A DNA stretch of 64,000 bases, from NCBI GenBank assembly GCA_017541025.1, contig JAFXZY010000011.1, positions 53,604 through 117,603 of the forward strand, written 5' to 3'. The position numbers and the translations under genes are program-made. Positions 55,389-61,958 of this stretch are shown piece by piece. The DNA comes from Bacteroidaceae bacterium (lineage in GTDB: Bacteria; Bacteroidota; Bacteroidia; Bacteroidales; Bacteroidaceae). Below the pieces are notes generated by a model that saw only the letters and a program-made list of their open reading frames with translations, was not told where the DNA came from and did not search any database. The stretch's first letter is position 1, and every line of letters starts with the position of its first letter.

Positions 55389-56375
55389 TTATTTATTTTG
55401 TTTGTTATTATCCTCTATGTATTGCTTTCCTCGCTCAATTTCAGCCTCATATTTGTTGTAGGCATTAACAATGCGAGTTACTAGTTTGTGTCTTACGATG
55501 TCCTTCTCGTTCATCTCTATAAAGCTGATGCCGTTAATCCCTTTCAGAATCTTACTGGCTTCGCGCAGACCGCTCCTGACACCATGGGGAAGGTCTATTT
55601 GCGTCATATCACCCGTAATAATCATCTTGGTGTTTGTGCCCATACGGGTCAGGAACATCTTAATTTGTGCATTGGTGGTGTTCTGCGCTTCATCCAGAAT
55701 CACCACGGCATCGCTCAGTGTCCTGCCTCGCATAAAGGCCAGGGGGGCAATTTGAATAATGTTCTGCTCCATCATCTCGCGTAGTTTCTGCGTGGGAATC
55801 ATATCTTCCAACGCATCATACAGTGGTTGCAGATAGGGGTCTATCTTCTCCTTCATATCGCCAGGCAGGAAACCTAACTTTTCTCCTGCTTCCACAGCTG
55901 GACGCGAAAGGATGATCTTCCTCACCTCTTTGTTCTTCAGCGCTCTTACCGCCAGCGCTATGCTGGTGTATGTTTTACCGGAACCTGCAGGTCCAACGGC
56001 AAAAATCATGTCGTTTTCCTGATAGGCTTTCACCAGTTCCTGCTGGTTGATGCTTCTGGCAGTGATGGGCCTGCCTGTTACGCTATATACGATAACGCCT
56101 TCCACGCCCTCCTTATTTGTCTTTTCGCCTTTCAGAATCTGGAGGATTTCCTCTTCCGTCAGGCTGTTGTATTTCAGAATGTGCTTCTGCAGCTTGTCCA
56201 GATTCTCCTCAAAGGCGCACATCTCCAATTCGTCGCCCATCACATGTACCACATTTCCTCTTGCCACAATGCGTAGTTTAGGATAAAGCGCCTTAACCAT
56301 TTGCAGGTTAGAATTGCCTACACCATATAGAATTACCGGGTCTATATCCTCTATTACAATATGTTTTTCTATCAT
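55389..56375 (-). CDS. PhoH-like ATPase
   Basis: The 328-residue protein has a KH-like N-terminal part (about 1-105) and then a PhoH ATPase core: [18 protein letters not shown] (Walker A), [22 protein letters not shown] and [13 protein letters not shown] (Walker B). PhoH proteins are probable RNA helicases or RNA-processing partners of the YbeY and RNase machinery. It is the first gene of the operon. A TAATTTTG -7 box lies at 56394-56401 on the minus strand without a clear -33 partner. Confidence 0.93.
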   Translation of the reverse strand: MIEKHIVIEDIDPVILYGVGNSNLQMVKALYPKLRIVARGNVVHVMGDELEMCAFEENLDKLQKHILKYNSLTEEEILQILKGEKTNKEGVEGVIVYSVTGRPITARSINQQELVKAYQENDMIFAVGPAGSGKTYTSIALAVRALKNKEVRKIILSRPAVEAGEKLGFLPGDMKEKIDPYLQPLYDALEDMIPTQKLREMMEQNIIQIAPLAFMRGRTLSDAVVILDEAQNTTNAQIKMFLTRMGTNTKMIITGDMTQIDLPHGVRSGLREASKILKGINGISFIEMNEKDIVRHKLVTRIVNAYNKYEAEIERGKQYIEDNNKQNK

Positions 56376-56410
56376 CTATTTTATAATTTGCTGCAAAATT
56401 ACATATCTAT

Positions 56411-56441
56411 TTTGACATTTCCGCTTTTTTATGTAATTTTG
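56411..56441 (+). promoter_or_regulatory. promoter of the DUF5715 gene
   Basis: TTTG (56411-56414), 19 bp, TAATTTTG (56434-56441). The start codon follows only 12 bp after the -7 box, so the mRNA is probably leaderless or nearly so. Confidence 0.78.
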
Positions 56442-56453
56442 TTCGCGAAAAAT

Positions 56454-57200
56454 ATGAGAAGACTTAAGAAAAAGATATTTTACGGCCTTTGCGGCAGTAC
56501 TGTAGCAGTCCTTGCTACGGTTAGATTTTGTAATCCCAGTGTTATTAATCCTTCTTCTGGCGAAGTCTGTCAGGCCGATACTATTGTTGAGGTGGTAGAG
56601 AAACCCGCCCCTTTGGTGCGCAGGCCTCATCACCGTGTTCTTGGCGTGCATTCTTACGAGGAAAGTTTCCCCGATGTTCAGGATGTGCAGATTGTGGCAG
56701 CCCGTCGCTGGGGTGTTAAGCCTGTCCAGAACCGGCAGGCAGCGGAACGGCGTAAGCAGGACTTGGTGTATGTGGGTGCTAATCCCTATTATTGTGTTGA
56801 CAGGTCCATGAGGCAGAGCATTCCATACCTTGTGCCTCGCGCTTCCGATCTGTTGCAGCAGATTGGGAAAAATTTTATTGACAGTCTGTATGTAAAGAAC
56901 ATCCCCCTTCATCGTATCATTGTATCCAGCGTTTTGCGTACCGAGGACGATGTGGCGCGCCTCCGTCAGTATAATGGCAATGCCAACGAGCAGAGTTGTC
57001 ACAGGTTCGGTACCACCTTTGATATTAAATATGTATTCTACGATGCTGTCCGACCTTCCGACGGCTCTCCCTGCGTATATGTATCCGATGCAATCTTAAA
57101 GCCGGTTTTGGCTGAAGTGCTCAGAGATTTGCGTCTGCAGGGAAGGTGCTACGTCAAGCATGAACGCAAGCAATCTTGTTTTCATATCACTGTCCGTTAA
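56454..57200 (+). CDS. DUF5715 protein with M15-type peptidase motif
   Basis: The start is set at 56454 (MRRLKKKIFYGLCGSTVAVL), downstream of the promoter. An earlier in-frame ATG at 56361 lies upstream of it. The product has 248 residues and an N-terminal membrane anchor or signal peptide. The C-terminal half contains IIVSSVLRTEDDVARL, NANEQSCHRFGTTFDIKY and KQSCFHITV. His183, Asp190 and His244 fit the SxHxxGxxxD...H zinc-ligand pattern of M15 D-Ala-D-Ala carboxypeptidases such as VanY. A role in peptidoglycan trimming in the periplasm is inferred. The pattern is complete, so activity is plausible. Confidence 0.75.
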   Translation: MRRLKKKIFYGLCGSTVAVLATVRFCNPSVINPSSGEVCQADTIVEVVEKPAPLVRRPHHRVLGVHSYEESFPDVQDVQIVAARRWGVKPVQNRQAAERRKQDLVYVGANPYYCVDRSMRQSIPYLVPRASDLLQQIGKNFIDSLYVKNIPLHRIIVSSVLRTEDDVARLRQYNGNANEQSCHRFGTTFDIKYVFYDAVRPSDGSPCVYVSDAILKPVLAEVLRDLRLQGRCYVKHERKQSCFHITVR

Positions 57201-57280
57201 ACCTTTTTCTCTTATTTCGGTCATAGAAGTAGTGAGACAAACAAAAATGTTTATACGTAAATCTTTTAAAACCAATTAAG

Positions 57281-57835
57281 ATGAAAAAATTATTTATCGT
57301 TTCCGCTTTCACATTCCTTTTCGTAGGAAATGTATGCGCACAGCAGGGACAGCGTTCCGAGGAAGAACGTGCAGCACAGCGTGCCGAGATGATTCAGCGT
57401 GTTGCTGAACGTACAGCAAAGGATTTTGACCTCAAGGGTGATGCCAAGGAGGCGTTCATGACTACTTTTAAGGCATATCAGACTGAAATGTTCCAGACCA
57501 ATATGGGTGGTATGCGTCAGCGTCCCAACGAGGCTGACGAGAAGAAAGAACTAACCGACGAAGAAGCAAATGCTAAGATTCAGGAGCAGTTCACTCGTCA
57601 GGAGGAGCAGATCGCTACCATGCAGAAGCGTTTGGAAATCCAGAAGAAGTATCAGGCAGAGTTTGCCAAAGTGCTCACTCCCCAGCAGGTACTCAAAGTG
57701 TTGACACCTCAGCGCAACGGCCAACGCAACGGCCAGCGTGGACAAGGTGACGGCCAGCGTGGCTTTGGTGGAGGTCGTGGTGGCTTTGGTGGCGGCTTCG
57801 GTGGTCCTGGCGGCTTCGGTGGTCCCGGCTTCTAA
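57281..57835 (+). CDS. exported Spy/DUF4890-like protein with glycine-rich tail
   Basis: The 184-residue protein has a signal peptide (MKKLFIVSAFTFLFVGNVCA). Its charged helical body (about 24-135) has LTPQQVLKVLTPQ, which resembles the LTxxQ motif of Spy/CpxP-type periplasmic chaperones. The C-terminal 50 residues are low complexity (QRNGQRNGQRGQG, then GFGGGRGGFGGG). Its role is unknown. It is followed by a strong terminator. Confidence 0.75.
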   Translation: MKKLFIVSAFTFLFVGNVCAQQGQRSEEERAAQRAEMIQRVAERTAKDFDLKGDAKEAFMTTFKAYQTEMFQTNMGGMRQRPNEADEKKELTDEEANAKIQEQFTRQEEQIATMQKRLEIQKKYQAEFAKVLTPQQVLKVLTPQRNGQRNGQRGQGDGQRGFGGGRGGFGGGFGGPGGFGGPGF

Positions 57836-57865
57836 TCACCTACTATCCATATTATATATGTAAAC

Positions 57866-57892
57866 AAAAAAAGGGCATGCATGCCCTTTTTT
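57866..57892 (+). terminator. intrinsic terminator
   Basis: A-run, GGGCATGCATGCCC palindrome, T-run. It lies 31 bp after the stop of the glycine-rich protein gene. The A and T runs extend the stem, so it could act in both directions. Confidence 0.88.
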
Positions 57893-57916
57893 CTGTTCAA
57901 TGAATTTACAGGTATA

Positions 57917-57976
57917 ATGTAATGAGTTAACTCCCAACATGTAACGAGTTAACTAATTACATGTATCGAGTTAAGT
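57917..57976. repeat. three-unit 22-bp-period array (ATGTAACGAGTTAACT family)
   Basis: Units begin at 57917, 57939 and 57961, exactly 22 bp apart. They read ATGTAATGAGTTAACT, ATGTAACGAGTTAACT and ATGTATCGAGTTAAGT. Each contains a palindromic core (AGTTAACT). It lies 25 bp beyond the terminator at 57866-57892. Confidence 0.85.
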
Positions 57977-58060
57977 CCCTGTTTTTGGGGCCCATTTTCG
58001 TTCTAAATAAAGAGTATATAGAATGTCTGTTTTTTTTTACCAAAAGACCCCCGAAAAAGC

Positions 58061-58116
58061 TGGCTCTAGCCAAATAGGGTATTGGCTCTAGCCAAAAGGG
58101 GAAATGGCTCAAGCCA
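58061..58116. repeat. three-unit 22-bp-period array of TGGCTCTAGCCA palindromes
   Basis: Perfect or near-perfect 12-bp palindromes lie at 58061 and 58083 (TGGCTCTAGCCA) and 58105 (TGGCTCAAGCCA), exactly 22 bp apart. The 10-bp spacers differ (AAATAGGGTAT type). The array is in the convergent gap between the glycine-rich gene and the DMP19 gene. Apart from this and the array at 57917, nothing else was recognised in the 351-bp gap. Confidence 0.88.
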
Positions 58117-58186
58117 TTTTGGGCATACCCTAAAAGCCAATAAAAAACATCATATGAGTTTGGAGCTTGAATTCAACTCAAGGTAA

Positions 58187-58693
58187 TTAGTTTTTGTTGA
58201 TGAGGGCAAAATGGTCAAGATGCTCGTCGATGTAGCGGGCTACGGTTTCTGTGACCTCTTCTTCCATCTCTATAAAGGTGTCGTCAAGGTCGTCAAACTC
58301 GGGGTACTTCTCAAAGAGGACCATGAACTCCTCATCGGAACACTCGCGGGTAAGTTCCTCCCCGTACTTCTCAAAGAGCTTCCTACCTTTATATATAAGT
58401 TTACAGAAATCCTTGGCTCCCCACAGGCGCATGGCCTTGGCAAAGGGATTCAGGAAAATAAAGGGGCCGTAGCCGTTGTGAATGAGTTGCACAAAGCCGC
58501 CATCCATCACCTCCTCGCGGAAAATCATATAGGCAAGCAGGGTAATCTGGTCGGGCTGCAACTGCTGCATACCCTGGGCATTCAGCTCGCCTCCGATGCT
58601 GTCTAAGATGTGCTTGTAGAAGACATCTACAAAGGCATCCATTCCCAGACTGGCAGCCTGCATAATTTCGGCTTCTTGAATCTTAACTTCCAT
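58187..58693 (-). CDS. DMP19 family protein (DUF4375)
   Basis: The 168-residue, strongly acidic helical protein has the family core FREEVMDGGFVQLIHNGYGP followed by FIFLNPFAKAMRLWGAK. DMP19 proteins have been described as DNA mimics; DMP19 of Neisseria binds a repressor. For this protein only the family is supported. A TACCTTTG -7 box at 58716-58723 on the minus strand may be its promoter. It is a single gene. Confidence 0.85.
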   Translation of the reverse strand: MEVKIQEAEIMQAASLGMDAFVDVFYKHILDSIGGELNAQGMQQLQPDQITLLAYMIFREEVMDGGFVQLIHNGYGPFIFLNPFAKAMRLWGAKDFCKLIYKGRKLFEKYGEELTRECSDEEFMVLFEKYPEFDDLDDTFIEMEEEVTETVARYIDEHLDHFALINKN

Positions 58694-58772
58694 AATATGA
58701 TGTTTGTTTGTAATGCAAAGGTATCAAAAATAATCATAAAAGGGTAGGAGTTGACAAAAATTAGGGCCCTTT

Positions 58773-58804
58773 TTTGTGTATTAGTGCAAAATTTACTACT
58801 TTTG
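58773..58804 (+). promoter_or_regulatory. promoter of the NifU-like/GGGtGRT unit
   Basis: TTTG (58773-58776), 20 bp, TACTTTTG (58797-58804), 51 bp before the start codon at 58856. Confidence 0.75.
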
Positions 58805-58855
58805 CATGGTTTTTGGATAATATTAACACCTAATTATTAATTATAAAAAGTAAAC

Positions 58856-59557
58856 ATGGTTTATTCACACGAAGTACAAAACATGTGTTGCGTGGCAAAA
58901 GGCCCCAACCATGGTCCTGCTCCCATTCCAGAAGAAGGTAAGTGGGTACAGGCAAAGGAGATTAAGGACATAAGCGGTCTGACACACGGTATCGGCTGGT
59001 GTGCTCCACAGCAGGGTGCATGCAAACTGACCCTCAACGTAAAGGACGGCGTTATTGAAGAGGCTTTGGTTGAGACTATCGGTTGCTCTGGTATGACTCA
59101 CTCTGCTGCTATGGCAAGCGAGATTCTGCCTGGCAAGACCATTCTTGAGGCTCTGAATACCGACTTGGTTTGCGATGCTATCAACACAGCTATGCGTGAG
59201 TTGTTCCTGCAGATTGTATATGGTCGTACACAGAGTGCCTTCTCTGAGGGTGGCCTGATGATTGGTGCCGGTTTGGAAGACCTGGGTAAGGGTCTTATCT
59301 CTCAGACAGGTACCTTGTATGGTACCAAGGTTAAGGGTACCCGTTACCTGCAGCTGACCGAGGGTTACATCACCAAGATGTATCTGGACAAGGACGATCA
59401 GGTTTGTGGTTACGAGTTCGTTCACATGGGCAAGTTCATGGATGCTATCAAGAAGGGTATGCCCGCAGACGAGGCTTTGAAGAGTGTTACAGGTACCTAT
59501 GGCCGTACAAAGGCTGAGGATGGTGCTGTTAAGAGTATTGACCCACGTAAAGAATAA
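58856..59557 (+). CDS. NifU-like iron-sulfur scaffold-type protein
   Basis: The 233-residue protein has an IscU/NifU-like core. The likely cluster or metal ligands are Cys in IGWCAPQQGACKL, ETIGCSGMTHSAAMASE and NTDLVCDAINTAM, the three Cys positions of NifU-type scaffolds. The remainder (GLMIGAGLEDLGKGLISQTG and a C-terminal KSVTGTYGRTKAEDG) is specific to this family. It occurs next to a GGGtGRT protein, as it does here, so the two probably act together, perhaps in building or delivering a metal cluster. The partner reaction is unknown. Confidence 0.82.
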   Translation: MVYSHEVQNMCCVAKGPNHGPAPIPEEGKWVQAKEIKDISGLTHGIGWCAPQQGACKLTLNVKDGVIEEALVETIGCSGMTHSAAMASEILPGKTILEALNTDLVCDAINTAMRELFLQIVYGRTQSAFSEGGLMIGAGLEDLGKGLISQTGTLYGTKVKGTRYLQLTEGYITKMYLDKDDQVCGYEFVHMGKFMDAIKKGMPADEALKSVTGTYGRTKAEDGAVKSIDPRKE

Positions 59558-59570
59558 TCTCATTTACCAT

Positions 59571-59599
59571 TGAGCTATTTACCATTTACCATTTAAGTT
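59571..59599 (+). repeat. left heptamer tract of the four-helix-bundle unit
   Basis: ATTTACC-type heptamers (ATTTACC, a variant, ATTTACC, ATTTACC, ATTTAAG) end one base before the start codon at 59601. Their sequence is the reverse complement of the tract on the other side of the gene. Confidence 0.85.
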
Positions 59600-59600
59600 A

Positions 59601-59972
59601 ATGGAAAGCATTGAACTGAGATTAAGGTTAAAGGAATTTGCTATCCGTATTATAAAAATGGTAGATTGTATGCCCAGGACAATTTCGTCCGACGCTATAG
59701 CAAGACAAATAATACGTTCAGGCACTTCACCATCGGCTAATTACAGAGCTGCACTTTTGGGAAAATCCGATAAGGATTTCCTGAACTAGTTAAAGATGGT
59801 TGAAGAGGAACTTGACGAAACACTTCACTGGTTGGAAATCATTATGGAAACAGAAATGATGAAACCTGAAAGGTTGCAAGACTTGCACAATGAATGTCAT
59901 GAATTGTTAAAGATTATTGTCAGCACAATTATAATTATGCGGAATAAGATTAACGATAAAACATTATGGTAA
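59601..59972 (+). pseudogene. four-helix-bundle (23S rRNA intervening-sequence/bS23-type) protein gene broken by a nonsense codon
   Basis: The frame from 59601 encodes IELRLRLKEFAIRIIKMVDC, RQIIRSGTSPSANYRAAL and GKSDKDFLN, then stops at TAG (59787-59789). The same frame continues without further stops to TAA at 59970-59972, encoding LKMVEEELDETLHWLEII and a helical end. Family members read NKLKxVEEExDET at this place, so one base change (AAG to TAG) explains the break. The readthrough length of 123 residues is normal. These proteins are known from 23S rRNA intervening sequences, and their Avd relatives take part in diversity-generating retroelements. Here the gene splits the NifU-like/GGGtGRT pair and is flanked by heptamer tracts. 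Confidence 0.88.
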
Positions 59973-60025
59973 ATAGTATGGTAATAGGTAAAAGTATTAA
60001 ATGGTAAATGATTAAATTGTAAATA
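59967..60025 (+). repeat. right heptamer tract of the four-helix-bundle unit
   Basis: TGGTAAA/GGTAAAT-type units (TGGTAAA, TGGTAAT, AGGTAAA, TGGTAAA, TTGTAAA) start on the stop codon of the pseudogene and end 5 bp before the start of the GGGtGRT gene. They are the inverse of the left tract. Confidence 0.85.
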
Positions 60026-60030
60026 CTATT

Positions 60031-61050
60031 ATGATTAGAGAAGTAAAATTCGAGTCACAAGACCGTCGTATCAAGCAGATTCTTGCTTGTTTGAACGCAC
60101 ACGGCATTGCTTCCATCGAGGAGGCTAACCAGATTTGCGAGGCTGCTGGCCTTGATCCATACAAGACCTGTGAGGAAACACAGATGATCTGCTTCGAGAA
60201 TGCTAAGTGGGCTTACGTAGTAGGTACTGCTATTGCTCTGAAGGAGAAGGCAAAGGATGCTGTTGAGGCAGCTAACTATATCGGTGAGGGTCTGCAGAGT
60301 TTCTGTATTCCAGGTTCTGTAGCTGACGACCGTAAGGTTGGTATCGGCCACGGCGAGCTGGGTGCTCGTCTGTTGTCTCCCGACACCAAGTGTTTTGCAT
60401 TCCTGGCTGGTCACGAGTCATTTGCTGCTGCCGAGGGTGCTATCAAGATTGCTCAGATGGCTAATAAGTCAAGACCAGCTGACAAGCCCCTCCGTTGTAT
60501 CCTGAACGGTCTGGGTAAGGATGCTGCTATGATTATCAGCCGTATCAATGGTTTCACATACGTACAGACACAGTTCGACTACTTCACAGGCGAGCTGAAG
60601 GAGGTTAAGCGTATTGCTTACTCTAACGGTCCCCGTGCTGCTGTTAACTGCTATGGTGCTGACGATGTTCGCGAGGGTGTAGCTATCCTTTGGAAGGAGG
60701 ATGTAGATGTTTCTATTACTGGCAACTCTACCAACCCCACACGTTTCCAGCATCCCGTTGCCGGTACATACAAGAAGGAGCGTATTCGTGCTGGTAAGGC
60801 ATACTTCAGCGTAGCCAGTGGTGGTGGTACAGGTCGTACCTTGCATCCCGACAACATGGCTGCAGGTCCTGCTTCTTATGGTATGACCGACACCTTGGGT
60901 CGTATGCACTCAGATGCACAGTTCGCCGGTTCAAGCTCAGTACCTGCTCACGTAGAGATGATGGGCTTCCTGGGTATTGGTAACAACCCAATGGTTGGTT
61001 GTACCGTTGCTTGTGCAGTACAGGCTGACTTGTATCTGAACAAGAAGTAA
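60031..61050 (+). CDS. GGGtGRT family protein
   Basis: The 339-residue protein contains the name-giving motif ASGGGTGRTLHPDNMAAG. Other conserved parts are GIGHGELGARLLS, GHESFAAAEGAIKIA, CILNGLGKDAAMIISRINGF and GFLGIGNNPMVGCTVACAVQ. I know the family only by this motif and by its co-occurrence with the NifU-like protein upstream. No catalytic mechanism has been assigned to my knowledge. The regular glycine-rich loops suggest nucleotide or cofactor binding, as an inference. A terminator follows at 61085. Confidence 0.88.
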   Translation: MIREVKFESQDRRIKQILACLNAHGIASIEEANQICEAAGLDPYKTCEETQMICFENAKWAYVVGTAIALKEKAKDAVEAANYIGEGLQSFCIPGSVADDRKVGIGHGELGARLLSPDTKCFAFLAGHESFAAAEGAIKIAQMANKSRPADKPLRCILNGLGKDAAMIISRINGFTYVQTQFDYFTGELKEVKRIAYSNGPRAAVNCYGADDVREGVAILWKEDVDVSITGNSTNPTRFQHPVAGTYKKERIRAGKAYFSVASGGGTGRTLHPDNMAAGPASYGMTDTLGRMHSDAQFAGSSSVPAHVEMMGFLGIGNNPMVGCTVACAVQADLYLNKK

Positions 61051-61084
61051 TATCTCTGCCCAAGTGCAGTTAAATACTTTCATT

Positions 61085-61115
61085 AAATCCCCGCTGATTT
61101 CCCTCAGCGGGGATT
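61085..61115 (+). terminator. intrinsic terminator of the GGGtGRT gene
   Basis: AAATCCCCGCTGA-TTTCCC-TCAGCGGGGATTTT: a perfect 13-bp stem followed by a short T run, 34 bp after the stop codon. Confidence 0.9.
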
Positions 61116-61190
61116 TTGTGTTATTGAAGTTTTGCCTTTCTCCCGAAATAAACTCTCCTTGCGATAATTAACATGAGTTCGACGAAAATT

Positions 61191-61228
61191 GGAACTTACT
61201 ACCTCCGGAGTACCTCCGATGTAAGTCC
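61191..61228. repeat. nested inverted repeat
   Basis: GGAACTTAC (61191-61199) and GTAAGTCC (61221-61228) form outer arms around TACCTCCGGAGTACCTCCGAT, which itself contains CTCCGGAG and two direct copies of TACCTCCG. This 704-bp gap (61051-61754) holds no gene that I can support, only the terminator, this repeat, two palindrome arrays and a promoter. Confidence 0.65.
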
Positions 61229-61243
61229 GATCTCAAAAATCGT

Positions 61244-61297
61244 GAATTAATTCAAATCATCCATCGAGTTAATGAAATTGATTAATTGAATTAATTC
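61244..61297. repeat. three-unit 22-bp-period array of GAATTAATTC palindromes
   Basis: Units at 61244 (GAATTAATTC), 61266 (GAGTTAATGA) and 61288 (GAATTAATTC), exactly 22 bp apart. Confidence 0.78.
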
Positions 61298-61358
61298 ACC
61301 GTATTTCATACGCTAATATACATAGCGAATTACTGACTCCTCAATAGTCCCAATAAGC

Positions 61359-61414
61359 TGGCTCGAGCCAAAAAGGGATTTGGCTCGAGCTAATGCCCCT
61401 TTTGGCTTGAGCCA
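61359..61414. repeat. three-unit 22-bp-period array of TGGCTCGAGCCA palindromes
   Basis: Units at 61359 (TGGCTCGAGCCA), 61381 (TGGCTCGAGCTA) and 61403 (TGGCTTGAGCCA), exactly 22 bp apart. The palindrome is closely related to the one at 58061-58116, 3.3 kb away. Confidence 0.88.
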
Positions 61415-61698
61415 ATTTGACCTATATAAGTCAAATAGCCTGCTCTTTAGATGATGTAAGGAAGGTAGAGCACAGATTGGCAAACGAAGAAAAAAAGATG
61501 TTGGGAAAGAAGGGAAAATAGGACTATCATATCCCCGTGTTTTGAAAGTATAACGATAAGCCAATAGTCAAAGTTTGCTACCTCGGGAGTCTCGTGTGCT
61601 ATGCCAAGTAGTCTGCACGTGTAGGCTTGAGGAATGTGTAAATGTGAGATAGTCTTTTTTTTGATTTTGTTCCTGTTGTTGAAAAGTTCATAGGAAAA

Positions 61699-61730
61699 TT
61701 TGGTGATGTAGAGGTTTTTGTTTATCTTTG
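61699..61730 (+). promoter_or_regulatory. promoter of the toxin-antitoxin pair
   Basis: TTTG (61699-61702), 20 bp, TATCTTTG (61723-61730), 24 bp before the antitoxin start codon. Confidence 0.78.
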
Positions 61731-61754
61731 CGGCGAGAACTACATGTTAATATT

Positions 61755-61958
61755 ATGTGTACAGTAACATTAGAATATAATAAAAGCAATGCGTTGGCAC
61801 GACGCAAGCTCGCCGCACTGCTGGCTACGGGCCTCTTCTATCAGGTCAAGTCTCAGGAACCAACACCCGAAGAGGTTGAGGCACATCGTGAACTAAGGGA
61901 TGCTGTTCTTGAACATTCTCGCAAAACCATGTCTCATATGATTGCTCGTTACTTATGA
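61755..61958 (+). CDS. putative antitoxin of a MazF-type module
   Basis: The start is taken at 61755 (MCTVTLEYNKSNALARRKLA), downstream of the promoter; the frame is open to 61728, but that would overlap the -7 box. The 67-residue product has a short beta strand (TVTLEYNKSNALA), a helix (RRKLAALLATG) and a charged C-terminal helix. Similar small proteins precede MazF-like toxins in Bacteroidetes. It overlaps the toxin gene by four bases (ATGA). The antitoxin role is inferred from size and coupling. Confidence 0.7.
   Translation: MCTVTLEYNKSNALARRKLAALLATGLFYQVKSQEPTPEEVEAHRELRDAVLEHSRKTMSHMIARYL

Noticed and set aside
56376-57002. 208-codon open frame on the minus strand
   Set aside because: It is antisense to the DUF5715 gene and covers its promoter.
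58865-59563. 232-codon open frame on the minus strand
   Set aside because: It is the antisense shadow of the NifU-like gene, which has conserved Cys motifs and a promoter.
61313-61564. 83-codon minus-strand frame
   Set aside because: It runs through a palindrome array and has low-complexity, motif-free sequence.
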